NCBI RefSeq assembly: GCF_000498755.1
Contig: NZ_AXUS01000005.1
Location: forward strand, 62,001-126,000
Direction of reading: 5' to 3'
Source of the DNA: Clostridioides mangenotii TR
GTDB taxonomy: Bacteria > Bacillota > Clostridia > Peptostreptococcales > Peptostreptococcaceae
Length of the DNA stretch: 64,000 nt
The notes under the pieces were generated by a model. It ran no database searches, had not been told where the DNA came from, and saw only the letters and a program-made list of their open reading frames with translations. Shown here in pieces: positions 27,249 through 35,053 of this stretch; the stretch's first letter is position 1; every line of letters starts with the position of its first letter. A program made the translations under genes and the position numbers.

Positions 27249-28124
27249 ATGCATATTAATATGAAATACTATATTGTTACCATAGGTGCTATATTTATAG
27301 CTTTAGGAATAGGCATACTAGTAGGGTTTAATCTAAACAATAATGAACAATTGAGTGAACAACAAGCAAATATGATAAATGATTTAGATGAAAAATTCGA
27401 ATTATTAAAGGATAAGAATGATTCTTTAAAAGTTGATTTAAACAAATCTACTGAAAAATATAATAGGGCAGTTGCTTTTATCAATAAAAATGTAGATAAA
27501 TTAATAGACTCTACATTAACTGGCAAAACTGTAGGTATAATAACATTAAATGAAAATTATGATTTAAGCGAAGGAATAACTACTACCCTTGATAAGACAG
27601 GTGCGAAAGTTGGATTTAATATTGTACTTAAAGACTCTATTAAACAAACAGCTAAGTTAAAAGAAGTATCTCAAAAAGTTGGTGTAGATTTGAGTACTAC
27701 AGAAGGGGCAGTAAAATATATTACAGAAGCATTAAATACTGAAGATGCAAGCACAAAGCTGGAGTATTTACAAGAACTAGATGTAATAAAGCTTAACTAC
27801 TTAGGCAGTAATTATTTATCTTATGATTCTGTAATACTATCTGCTGGAGATGATTCTAAAAACGCTGAAAAAGATTTTGAGAAATTGGATACTTATTTAA
27901 TAGATTCTTTTAAAGGTCAAAACAAATATATAGTAGAAGTGCAGAATTCGGATGTAAAGACATCTTATGTAGAATTCTATTCTAAAAAGAAGGTTGCAAC
28001 TATAGATAACATAAATGAAGGTAGCGGAAATATATCGCTAGTAACGCTTTTAAAACAAGGAAATAAAATAGGTAACTTTGGTTCTTCAAAAACTGCAGAA
28101 AGTTTAATTCCTACACAGGATTAA
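27249..28124 (+). CDS. steB: SteB/MctB-like membrane-anchored protein
   Basis: A 291-residue protein with one N-terminal membrane segment (about residues 8-27, containing G-A-I-F-I-A-L-G-I-G-I-L-V-G), an adjacent coiled coil (about 33-75) and an extracytoplasmic domain. This is the architecture of the MctB family, called a copper transporter in mycobacteria and SteB in corynebacteria. With SteA as its immediate neighbour, the SteB role (cell envelope/separation) is the more likely one; copper transport is doubtful with a single membrane helix. The start is ATG with TAGAGGAGG. Confidence 0.82.
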   Translation: MHINMKYYIVTIGAIFIALGIGILVGFNLNNNEQLSEQQANMINDLDEKFELLKDKNDSLKVDLNKSTEKYNRAVAFINKNVDKLIDSTLTGKTVGIITLNENYDLSEGITTTLDKTGAKVGFNIVLKDSIKQTAKLKEVSQKVGVDLSTTEGAVKYITEALNTEDASTKLEYLQELDVIKLNYLGSNYLSYDSVILSAGDDSKNAEKDFEKLDTYLIDSFKGQNKYIVEVQNSDVKTSYVEFYSKKKVATIDNINEGSGNISLVTLLKQGNKIGNFGSSKTAESLIPTQD

Positions 28125-28146
28125 GTAGATTTAAGGAGAGAATGTT

Positions 28147-28839
28147 ATGAACCCGTATATTAGTATAATAATACCAGTTTACAATGAAGAAAAATTTATA
28201 AAAGATACTATAGATGGAATAAAAGATATAGATGACGTATCTGAAATAATAGTCGTAGATGACGGATCTAGCGACGATACTGCAAAAATTGTCAGTGAGT
28301 ACTCTTTAGATAAGGTAAAATTTCATAAACTAGATAGAAATAAAGGAAAAGGCTATGCTCTAAACTACGGTTTAAAAATTGCTTTACAAAACGCGGATAT
28401 AATAGGATTTCTAGATGGAGACTTAGGAACTTGCTCTTCTGAAGTAGATAAACTAATACTTCCAGTTAAAAACAATGAAGTAGACGTAACTATTGCTAGA
28501 TTTCCATCCGCTAAGAAAAAAGGCGGTTTTGGTTTAGTTAAAGGTTTAGCTAGAAACTCCGTACTTGAGATGACTGGAGAAGATTTGACATCTACAATAT
28601 CAGGTCAAAGAGTCTTTAAAAGAGAAGTGCTTGAAAAATTCGAGGAAATGCCATATGGATACGGTGTTGAAGTCGGAATGACTATAGATATACTTAAACA
28701 TGGATTTAAGATAAAAGAGATACTTGTAAATATGACTCACAATGAAACTGGAAGAAGTTTAAAAGGTTTTATCCATAGAGGTAAACAATACTACCATATA
28801 AAGAAAATAGTAAAAGAGAAGAAAAAAGAGTGGAGGTAG
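28147..28839 (+). CDS. Family 2 glycosyltransferase
   Basis: A 230-residue GT2 enzyme: I-S-I-I-I-P-V-Y-N-E-E at the N-terminus, V-V-D-D-G-S-S-D-D-T near residue 38, a D-x-D-like F-L-D-G-D-L-G near residue 90 and G-Q-R-V-F-K-R near residue 155. No membrane segment. It transfers a sugar or sugar phosphate from a nucleotide donor; dolichol/undecaprenyl-type acceptors are common for this compact form. It is in the steA-steB operon, with a lipid-sugar transferase-like gene directly after it, pointing to an envelope polymer. Confidence 0.88.
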   Translation: MNPYISIIIPVYNEEKFIKDTIDGIKDIDDVSEIIVVDDGSSDDTAKIVSEYSLDKVKFHKLDRNKGKGYALNYGLKIALQNADIIGFLDGDLGTCSSEVDKLILPVKNNEVDVTIARFPSAKKKGGFGLVKGLARNSVLEMTGEDLTSTISGQRVFKREVLEKFEEMPYGYGVEVGMTIDILKHGFKIKEILVNMTHNETGRSLKGFIHRGKQYYHIKKIVKEKKKEWR

Positions 28840-28844
28840 TATAG

Positions 28845-29678
28845 ATGATAGTATTAGATACTTATTTGCTGTATATAATGCTGCTTTTAACAGGTTTGTT
28901 CGGGACTTATATATGTATACCTTTATTTAGAAACATGATGATATCAGGCGATATTATAAGGCCTAATTACAATAAAGAAATGATACCTGTTAGCATGGGA
29001 ATTGTATTTTTGCCCATGCTAGTTATAAATAGCATTATATTGGCGTTCTTGACAATTAACTACGAGAGCTTGTTGTATATATTTATGTTCGACTTTTCGC
29101 TCATTTCAATGTTCTTTGCAGGAGTTCTCGATGATATTATAGGAAACCGAAATGTAAGCGGACTTAAAGGACATTTTAAGAGTTTGTTTAAAGGAACTCT
29201 TACAACTGGTGGATTTAAAGCGTTATTTGGCGGAATAGTAGGCCTTTTGATATCTGTTACAATAACAAAAGATATTGTTAACATAATCGTAAATACGCTG
29301 GTAATTGCCCTTTCTACAAATCTGATGAATTTATTGGATTTAAGACCTGGGAGAGCCATAAAAGTATATTTACTTATAATGGTCGCGGTATTTTTAACTG
29401 TAGGTGGGTTTGTACAAGTATTGCCGCTGTTAATAGTGCCGAATGTACTTGCCTATTTCAATCACGACTTAAAAGCAAAAGCGATGATGGGAGATACAGG
29501 ATCAAATGTTCTAGGTATGTCTATAGGGCTTATGATAGTGTTTGGATATTCATTTGAGATTAGAGTTGGTTGGCTTGTATTTTTAATACTGATTCATATT
29601 TTGACAGAAAAGTATTCGCTTACTAAGATTATTGAAAAGGTAAAAGTACTAAATTTCTTAGATAGATTGGGAAGGTAG
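28845..29678 (+). CDS. MraY/WecA-like (PNPT superfamily) membrane protein
   Basis: A 277-residue polytopic protein with about eight membrane segments. It keeps the PNPT landmarks D-D-I-I-G (near residue 99) and M-M-G-D-T-G-S-N (near residue 215), but the catalytic N-x-x-N-x-x-D-G stretch reads N-L-M-N-L-L-D-L-R-P-G-R (near residue 163), so the glycine after the catalytic aspartate is replaced. It probably joins a sugar phosphate to undecaprenyl phosphate, or is a specialised relative. It starts 5 bases after the GT2 gene with GGAGGTAGTATAG and ends 3 bases before the next gene. Confidence 0.8.
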   Translation: MIVLDTYLLYIMLLLTGLFGTYICIPLFRNMMISGDIIRPNYNKEMIPVSMGIVFLPMLVINSIILAFLTINYESLLYIFMFDFSLISMFFAGVLDDIIGNRNVSGLKGHFKSLFKGTLTTGGFKALFGGIVGLLISVTITKDIVNIIVNTLVIALSTNLMNLLDLRPGRAIKVYLLIMVAVFLTVGGFVQVLPLLIVPNVLAYFNHDLKAKAMMGDTGSNVLGMSIGLMIVFGYSFEIRVGWLVFLILIHILTEKYSLTKIIEKVKVLNFLDRLGR

Positions 29679-29681
29679 CTT

Positions 29682-30776
29682 ATGATAAGTAAAAGATTAG
29701 GAAAAGTAAAATCGATAATCAGCCAAAATGGTGATTTAGACGATTTGATTGTAGTTGTAAACGGAGAAGAACATAGAGCTTACAACTATCCAAAGATGAC
29801 TGGAGAAATAAGTGAAGGCGATGAGGTTCTTTTAAACACAACTGCAGTAGAGTTAAGTTTGGGTACAGGTGGATATCACTTCGTAATTTCAAATTTAAAT
29901 AACTTAGAATCTCAACTTACAGAAGGTGGACATATCATGAAACTTAGATATACACCATTTCAAATCAAAGTAGATGCAGTTGAAGAACAAGAAAGTGAGT
30001 ACCACGGCAAAATTTCTAATTTTAAAAGTTTAGAGAATATGCCTGTGGTTGTGGGAACTTTACACAGCATGTTAACACCATTTGTAGCATCATATAAAAA
30101 ACATAATCAAGATAAAAAATTGGTGTATATAATGACTGATGGAGCTGCACTCCCAATGTATTTAAGTAAAAATGTAGATAACCTAAAAAATAAGGGATTG
30201 ATAGATAGTACAATTACAATAGGAAATGCCTTTGGTGGAGATTACGAGTGTGTAAATATTTACACAGCTTTAATTACAGCTAAGGATATTTTAAATGCAG
30301 ATGCAGTGTTTGTATGCATGGGTCCTGGAATAGTAGGAACAGGGACAAAATATGGATTTACAGGCATAGAACAAGGACCTATATTAGATGCAGTAGCTAA
30401 ACTTGGTGGATTTCCTGTAGCGGTGCCTAGAGTTAGTTTTGCAGATAAGAGAGATAGACACTATGGAATATCTCATCATAGTATTACAGTATTTAAAGAG
30501 ATCGTAAATGAAAAGGTACACATACCTCTGACTAAATATGAGCAAGATAAACTATGTAAGGTTAAAGAACAAATAAAAACTAATGGATTAAATAAAAAAC
30601 ATAATCTAGTATTTATAGAAAATAACAATACAAAAGAGGATTTAGAGCATTTTAATCTAAGAGTTAAAAGTATGGGCAGAAGTTATGAGGAAGATAGAGA
30701 ATTCTTTGAAGCTGCAAGTACAGCTGCATATTATATAACGGAGGTAGAAAATGGTATTAGAAGAGAAAACTATTAA
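29682..30776 (+). CDS. DUF3866 family protein
   Basis: A 364-residue soluble protein that I match to DUF3866 by its overall pattern; function unknown. It begins with R-L-G-K-V-K-S-I-I-S and contains G-T-G-G-Y-H-F-V near residue 64, Y-I-M-T-D-G-A-A-L-P near residue 150 and M-G-P-G-I-V-G-T-G-T near residue 209. The family also occurs near envelope or Nudix genes in actinobacteria. It is packed between the MraY-like gene (3 bases) and the Nudix gene (26-base overlap), so it belongs to the same operon. Confidence 0.72.
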   Translation: MISKRLGKVKSIISQNGDLDDLIVVVNGEEHRAYNYPKMTGEISEGDEVLLNTTAVELSLGTGGYHFVISNLNNLESQLTEGGHIMKLRYTPFQIKVDAVEEQESEYHGKISNFKSLENMPVVVGTLHSMLTPFVASYKKHNQDKKLVYIMTDGAALPMYLSKNVDNLKNKGLIDSTITIGNAFGGDYECVNIYTALITAKDILNADAVFVCMGPGIVGTGTKYGFTGIEQGPILDAVAKLGGFPVAVPRVSFADKRDRHYGISHHSITVFKEIVNEKVHIPLTKYEQDKLCKVKEQIKTNGLNKKHNLVFIENNNTKEDLEHFNLRVKSMGRSYEEDREFFEAASTAAYYITEVENGIRRENY

Positions 30777-31281
30777 AAGTGATAAGATATATACAGGAAA
30801 AATAGTTAGTCTAAGAGTTGATACTGTTGAAATTCCAGAAAAAGGATACAGCAAGAGAGAGATAATCGAGCACGGTGGTGCTGTAGGAATAGTGGCTATA
30901 ACAGATGAAAATAAAATCGTTTTGGTAAAACAATTCAGAAAACCAATTGAAGATGCTCTTGTTGAAATACCTGCAGGTAAACTAGAAATAGGTGAAAATC
31001 CAAAAGAGTGTGCAATAAGGGAACTTCAAGAAGAAACTGGATATACGGCAGACAATATAAAACTTATTCATAAATTTTATTCGTCAGCAGGGTTTTCCAA
31101 TGAAAAAATATTTATATATCTAGCGACAGGATTGACGCCTGGTGAAACAATGCTTGAGAGCGATGAATTTTTAGATGTAATGGAAGTTGACGTAAAAGAA
31201 GCGTTTGAAATGGTTATTAAAAATGAGATAGAAGATGCAAAGACTTCTATAGGAATATTAATGACAAAAGATTTAATTTAA
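30751..31281 (+). CDS. Nudix hydrolase, ADP-ribose pyrophosphatase type
   Basis: A 176-residue Nudix enzyme. The Nudix box begins at G76 and reads G-x5-E-x7-R-E-L-Q-E-E-T-G-Y, a full consensus. The N-terminal strand pattern (Y-T-G-K-I-V-S-L-R-V-D-T-V) and the E-I-P-A-G sequence just before the box match ADP-ribose pyrophosphatases, which convert ADP-ribose to AMP and ribose 5-phosphate. The start is ATG with ACGGAGGTAGAAA inside the previous gene. Confidence 0.92.
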   Translation: MVLEEKTIKSDKIYTGKIVSLRVDTVEIPEKGYSKREIIEHGGAVGIVAITDENKIVLVKQFRKPIEDALVEIPAGKLEIGENPKECAIRELQEETGYTADNIKLIHKFYSSAGFSNEKIFIYLATGLTPGETMLESDEFLDVMEVDVKEAFEMVIKNEIEDAKTSIGILMTKDLI

Positions 31282-31287
31282 GAATAA

Positions 31288-31329
31288 CCCCCTGTCCAAA
31301 AGCATAAAAATATATAAAGGACAAGGGGG
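31288..31329 (+). promoter_or_regulatory. SD-sequestering hairpin in the spoIIM leader
   Basis: CCCCCTGTCC (31288-31297) pairs with GGACAAGGGGG (31319-31329): 10 bp with one bulged A and a 21-base loop. The right arm is the SD of spoIIM, 6 bases before its TTG. No T-run follows. Confidence 0.6.
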
Positions 31330-31335
31330 ATAATT

Positions 31336-31938
31336 TTGAGAAGAACTTCAAGAAAAGATGATTTTGATTCACTGAATAGAAGTATAATGATTGTTGGTAT
31401 ATTATTTATAATTTCAGTTGCAATAGGTACTTATTTAAATAAAATAATCCCTGGATCAGGGAATATGATAGATAATATAAATCCAACTGTAAATTATTAT
31501 AATTCTGGGATAAGTGTAGTGCAAACGGTTTTTGCAAACTTCAAAGCCGACTTGCTATTTATGGGGATAATGGCTATCTGCGGATTATTTGTGATTACAG
31601 TTCCATTAGCTGGACTAGTTTTTATATTAAAGGGGATGGCAATAGGATACGCTATTAATAGCTGTATACTAGCATTAAAAGTAAAGAGTACAAGTTTAGT
31701 TGTACTAGTTATAATTAAGAATTTAATAATTATACCAGGGGGGATTTTATTATTATTACTTGCTATTAATTATTTTAGAGAAATTATTTATAGATACAAT
31801 AGAGTAAGCAATAGGAATATTTTTTCACTGGTAAAGAGATATGTATTTAATGTACTGATTGTGATAATAGTTTCTACAGGCCTACAATTAGTATTAAATA
31901 CAGTTAGTATTGGTATTATGAAGTTCCTAGCTAGATAG
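31336..31938 (+). CDS. spoIIM: Stage II sporulation protein M
   Basis: A 200-residue protein with five membrane segments (about residues 18-35, 70-95, 105-122, 130-150 and 170-195), matching SpoIIM, which with SpoIID and SpoIIP remodels septal peptidoglycan and allows engulfment of the forespore. It begins at TTG (L-R-R-T-S-R-K-D-D) 6 bases after AGGGGGAT. That SD lies in a hairpin with an upstream C-run. The next gene, a tyrosine recombinase, follows after 12 bases. Confidence 0.92.
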   Translation: MRRTSRKDDFDSLNRSIMIVGILFIISVAIGTYLNKIIPGSGNMIDNINPTVNYYNSGISVVQTVFANFKADLLFMGIMAICGLFVITVPLAGLVFILKGMAIGYAINSCILALKVKSTSLVVLVIIKNLIIIPGGILLLLLAINYFREIIYRYNRVSNRNIFSLVKRYVFNVLIVIIVSTGLQLVLNTVSIGIMKFLAR

Positions 31939-31950
31939 AAGGAGTTTATT

Positions 31951-32826
31951 ATGGACGTTATAGAGGGATACATAGATTATATAAAAAATAAAAAAAAGCT
32001 ATCAGAGAATACAGTTTCATCATATTTTATGGATATAAAGAGATATAGAGAGTACATTATAAAAAATAATATAGAATTACATGATATTGTAGAAAATGAC
32101 ATAATCAGCTTTTTAATTCAATTAGAAAAGGAGAATATATCTGTTGCTACAATCGCTAGAATGATATCTTCTATTAAATCTTTTCATGAATATTTATTTA
32201 TTAATCATATATGTAGTGACAATCCAGCACAAAATATGAAAAAACCGAAAATAAAAAAAGACAGTGTGGAAATACTAACAGAGGAAGAAATAGTATCATT
32301 ATTAGATTTCCCTAAACTGGATACTCCAAAGCTTATAAGAGATAAAGCTATTTTTGAACTTTTATATGGAACAGGTATAAGAGTATCTGAACTTGTGGAT
32401 ATGAATTTAGATGATGTAAATTTTGATCTAGAATATATTGATTGCAATGCTTGTAAAAACAAGAGGGCGATACCTTTATTTGACACTACGAAGCACTATC
32501 TACAGATATACATCAATGAATCTAGAGCAAAGTTGGCATATGAATCTGAAGAGGCTCTATTTGTAAGCTCTTTGGGATATAGATTTACAAGACAAGGACT
32601 TTGGAAGATAATCAAGAAGTATTCTAAACTAGCAAATATAGATAAGAATATCAATCCTACGATGCTTAGACATTCATTCGCTATACATCTTTTGAACAAA
32701 GGTGCAAATATCGGTGTTGTAAGCAAGATACTCGGAAATTCAAATTTGTCTAGTCTTCAGATATATATAAATCAGGTTGATCAAAATATTCGCAGGGAAC
32801 TTAAAGATAAGCATCCTCGAAAATAA
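31951..32826 (+). CDS. xerD: XerD-like tyrosine recombinase with substituted catalytic histidines
   Basis: A 291-residue recombinase with SAM-like core-binding domain (about residues 1-85) and catalytic domain (about 105-285). R is present in G-T-G-I-R-V-S-E-L (near residue 149), R in M-L-R-H-S-F-A near residue 240, and the tyrosine in L-Q-I-Y. But the histidine of the HxxR motif is T (N-P-T-M-L-R) and the second histidine (L-G-H-S in relatives) is N (L-G-N-S). The family resolves chromosome dimers at dif; with both histidines changed this copy may be weak, specialised or inactive. Position after spoIIM matches xerD in other clostridia. Confidence 0.85.
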   Translation: MDVIEGYIDYIKNKKKLSENTVSSYFMDIKRYREYIIKNNIELHDIVENDIISFLIQLEKENISVATIARMISSIKSFHEYLFINHICSDNPAQNMKKPKIKKDSVEILTEEEIVSLLDFPKLDTPKLIRDKAIFELLYGTGIRVSELVDMNLDDVNFDLEYIDCNACKNKRAIPLFDTTKHYLQIYINESRAKLAYESEEALFVSSLGYRFTRQGLWKIIKKYSKLANIDKNINPTMLRHSFAIHLLNKGANIGVVSKILGNSNLSSLQIYINQVDQNIRRELKDKHPRK

Positions 32827-32833
32827 TAAATAA

Positions 32834-32889
32834 ACGGCTAGCTAATTTATGTTTATAACATTTTTGGCTAGCCTTATTTTTGGCTAGCC
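32834..32889 (+). repeat. Triple GGCTAGC(C) inverted/direct repeat, probable terminator
   Basis: CGGCTAGCT (32835-32843), then TTTTTGGCTAGCCT twice (motifs at 32866-32873 and 32882-32889). GGCTAGCC is its own reverse complement, so several alternative hairpins form. T-runs follow the second and third copies, so it probably ends the xerD transcript. Confidence 0.65.
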
Positions 32890-33028
32890 TATATTTTTGT
32901 ATAGTTTATTTATATATGTCTTTAAATTAAGTATTTTTCTTCATTTATGTGTTAATATATTTTTAAATGTGTTCTTAATAATTTTTTTTTACATATAATA
33001 TATGTAGAAATTTTAAGGAGTTGATTTT

Positions 33029-34198
33029 ATGAGTAGGATTATATGGATAATAATTGATAGTGTCGGTATTGGTGAGCTTCCAGATGCAAATAAGTTTGGA
33101 GATGTAGGTTCTAATACTATTGGAAATATTGTTAAAACTCAAGGAGATATCATTATGCCCAATATGATTGATATGGGTATTGGTAATATTGATGAAGTTG
33201 ACTTTTTAGAAAAAATAGATAAGCCATCAGCTGTTTTTGGAAAGTGTGCAGAGGTCTCTCAAGGAAAGGACACTACAACTGGACATTGGGAAATGGCTGG
33301 AATCATTGTAGACAAACCATTTAAGACTTTTCCTAATGGATTTCCTAAAGATATAATTGAGGAATTTGAAAAACAGACTGGCAGAAAAGTTGTAGGAAAT
33401 AAACCTGAGTCTGGCACTGTTATATTAGATGAATACGGTGAACACCAGATGAAGACTGGCGATGTAATTGTATATACATCTGCAGATAGTGTTTTTCAAA
33501 TCGCTGCGCATGAAGAAATAATTCCACTTGAAGAACTTTACAGTATGTGTAAGATTGCAAGAAAGATAATGAGTGGCGATAATGCCATTGCTAGGATAAT
33601 AGCCAGACCATATATAGGAGAAAAAAAGGGAAACTTTGAAAGAACTTCAAATAGAAGAGACTATTCTGTAGATCCTTTTGACAATACCGTATTAGACAAC
33701 ATCAAAAGTGCTGGCCATGATGTAATAGCTGTTGGAAAAATTGAAGATATTTTTAATGGTCAAGGAATCACTGAGGCTGTTCATACTAAGGACAATATGG
33801 ATGGGGTCGATAAAACAATAGAATACATCAAATTGAACAATAGTGGTCTTATATACACTAACTTGGTAGATTTTGATTCAAAATACGGTCACAGAAGGGA
33901 CCCAAAAGGATATAAAAATGCCATAGAGGAATTTGACGCTAGGTTGCCTGAGGTAATTGATGCTATGAATGTAGATGATATATTGATAATTAATGCCGAT
34001 CATGGGAACGATCCTACTTACAAAGGAACTGATCATACCAGAGAGTATATTCCGCTATTAATATATGGCTACAAGATAAAAAAAGGAGTAAACTTAGGAA
34101 TAAGAAATAGTTTCTGCGATATTGGGGCTACTATTGCAGATATTTTAGGAGTAGAAAAGACTAAACATGGAGTTAGTTTTAAAAAAGAATTATTCTAA
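33029..34198 (+). CDS. deoB: Phosphopentomutase
   Basis: A 389-residue alkaline-phosphatase-superfamily enzyme interconverting ribose or deoxyribose 1- and 5-phosphates. The metal-site motifs are I-I-D-S-V-G-I-G-E-L-P-D-A (D10), D-T-T-T-G-H-W-E-M-A-G near residue 81, and N-A-D-H-G-N-D-P-T-Y with G-T-D-H-T-R-E near residue 322-338. The start is ATG with AAGGAGTTGATTTT; a TATAAT at 32994-32999 is a likely -10. It is first of the deoB-punA-pdp salvage operon. Confidence 0.95.
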   Translation: MSRIIWIIIDSVGIGELPDANKFGDVGSNTIGNIVKTQGDIIMPNMIDMGIGNIDEVDFLEKIDKPSAVFGKCAEVSQGKDTTTGHWEMAGIIVDKPFKTFPNGFPKDIIEEFEKQTGRKVVGNKPESGTVILDEYGEHQMKTGDVIVYTSADSVFQIAAHEEIIPLEELYSMCKIARKIMSGDNAIARIIARPYIGEKKGNFERTSNRRDYSVDPFDNTVLDNIKSAGHDVIAVGKIEDIFNGQGITEAVHTKDNMDGVDKTIEYIKLNNSGLIYTNLVDFDSKYGHRRDPKGYKNAIEEFDARLPEVIDAMNVDDILIINADHGNDPTYKGTDHTREYIPLLIYGYKIKKGVNLGIRNSFCDIGATIADILGVEKTKHGVSFKKELF

Positions 34199-34219
34199 AT
34201 ATTTTGGAGGCTGATAACT

Positions 34220-35031
34220 ATGTACGATAAAATTGTGGAGAGTTCAAATTATATAAAAGATCAGTTAAATGCTGAGCCTAAAATAGGATTAATCCTCGGA
34301 TCTGGTCTAGGTTCTCTTGTAGATAGCATCGAGGGCGCTTTGTATTTAAATTACAAAGATATACCTAATTTTCCTGTTTCAACAGTTGTAGGGCATGAAG
34401 GAAGGCTTGTTACAGGTAAATTAGAAGGTAAATATGTAGTGGCGATGCAAGGGAGATTTCACTATTATGAAGGTTATTCTCAGAGAGAGGTTACTTTTCC
34501 AGTTAGAGTTATGAAGGAACTTGGAGTAGAGATTCTGATAGTTACAAATGCTGCAGGTGGAGTAAATAGGGATTTTGTACCTGGGGATTTGATGATTATC
34601 AAAGATCATATTAATTTTAGTGGAAATAATCCTTTAGTAGGTCCAAATGACGATAGATTGGGAGATAGATTTCCGGATATGTCAAGTGGATATACAGGTA
34701 AACATATAGATTTAGCTAAGGAGTCTGCAAAAAAACTAGGTATAAATATAAAAGAAGGAGTTTATATGTTCTTTAGCGGGCCAAACTACGAAACTCCTGC
34801 TGAAGTTAGGATGGCCGGAATTTTGGGTGCCGATGCAGTTGGAATGTCAACTGTGCCGGAAGTAATTGTAGCGTCACATTCGAAATTAGATGTAATAGGA
34901 ATTTCTTGTATAACAAATATGGCAGCAGGGATACTTGATAAACCTTTGTGCATGAAGAAGTAATAGAAACAACTCAGAAGGTAAAGTCGGATTTTATGAA
35001 ATTAGTTAGGATTATAGTACAAAAATTATAG
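34220..35031 (+). pseudogene. punA: Purine-nucleoside phosphorylase, frameshifted near the C-terminus
   Basis: The first 243 residues are a normal purine nucleoside phosphorylase: G-S-G-L-G near residue 29, G-H-E-G-R near residue 59, Q-G-R-F-H-Y-Y-E-G near residue 79, N-A-A-G-G-V near residue 111 and E-T-P-A-E-V-R-M near residue 191. After D-K-P-L the frame runs into a stop at 34961-34963. Reading on in the other frame from 34951 gives H-E-E-V-I-E-T-T-Q-K-V ... V-Q-K-L and a stop at 35029-35031, which is the expected C-terminus. One base is missing at about 34949. A sequencing error or a recent mutation are both possible. The enzyme splits purine nucleosides with phosphate. Confidence 0.85.
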
Positions 35032-35053
35032 CTTAGGTAAAGGAGATTTTGCA

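Noticed and set aside
27249-28124. A copper transporter
   Set aside because: The family label is historical; a single membrane helix, no metal motif and a steA neighbour favour the SteB role.
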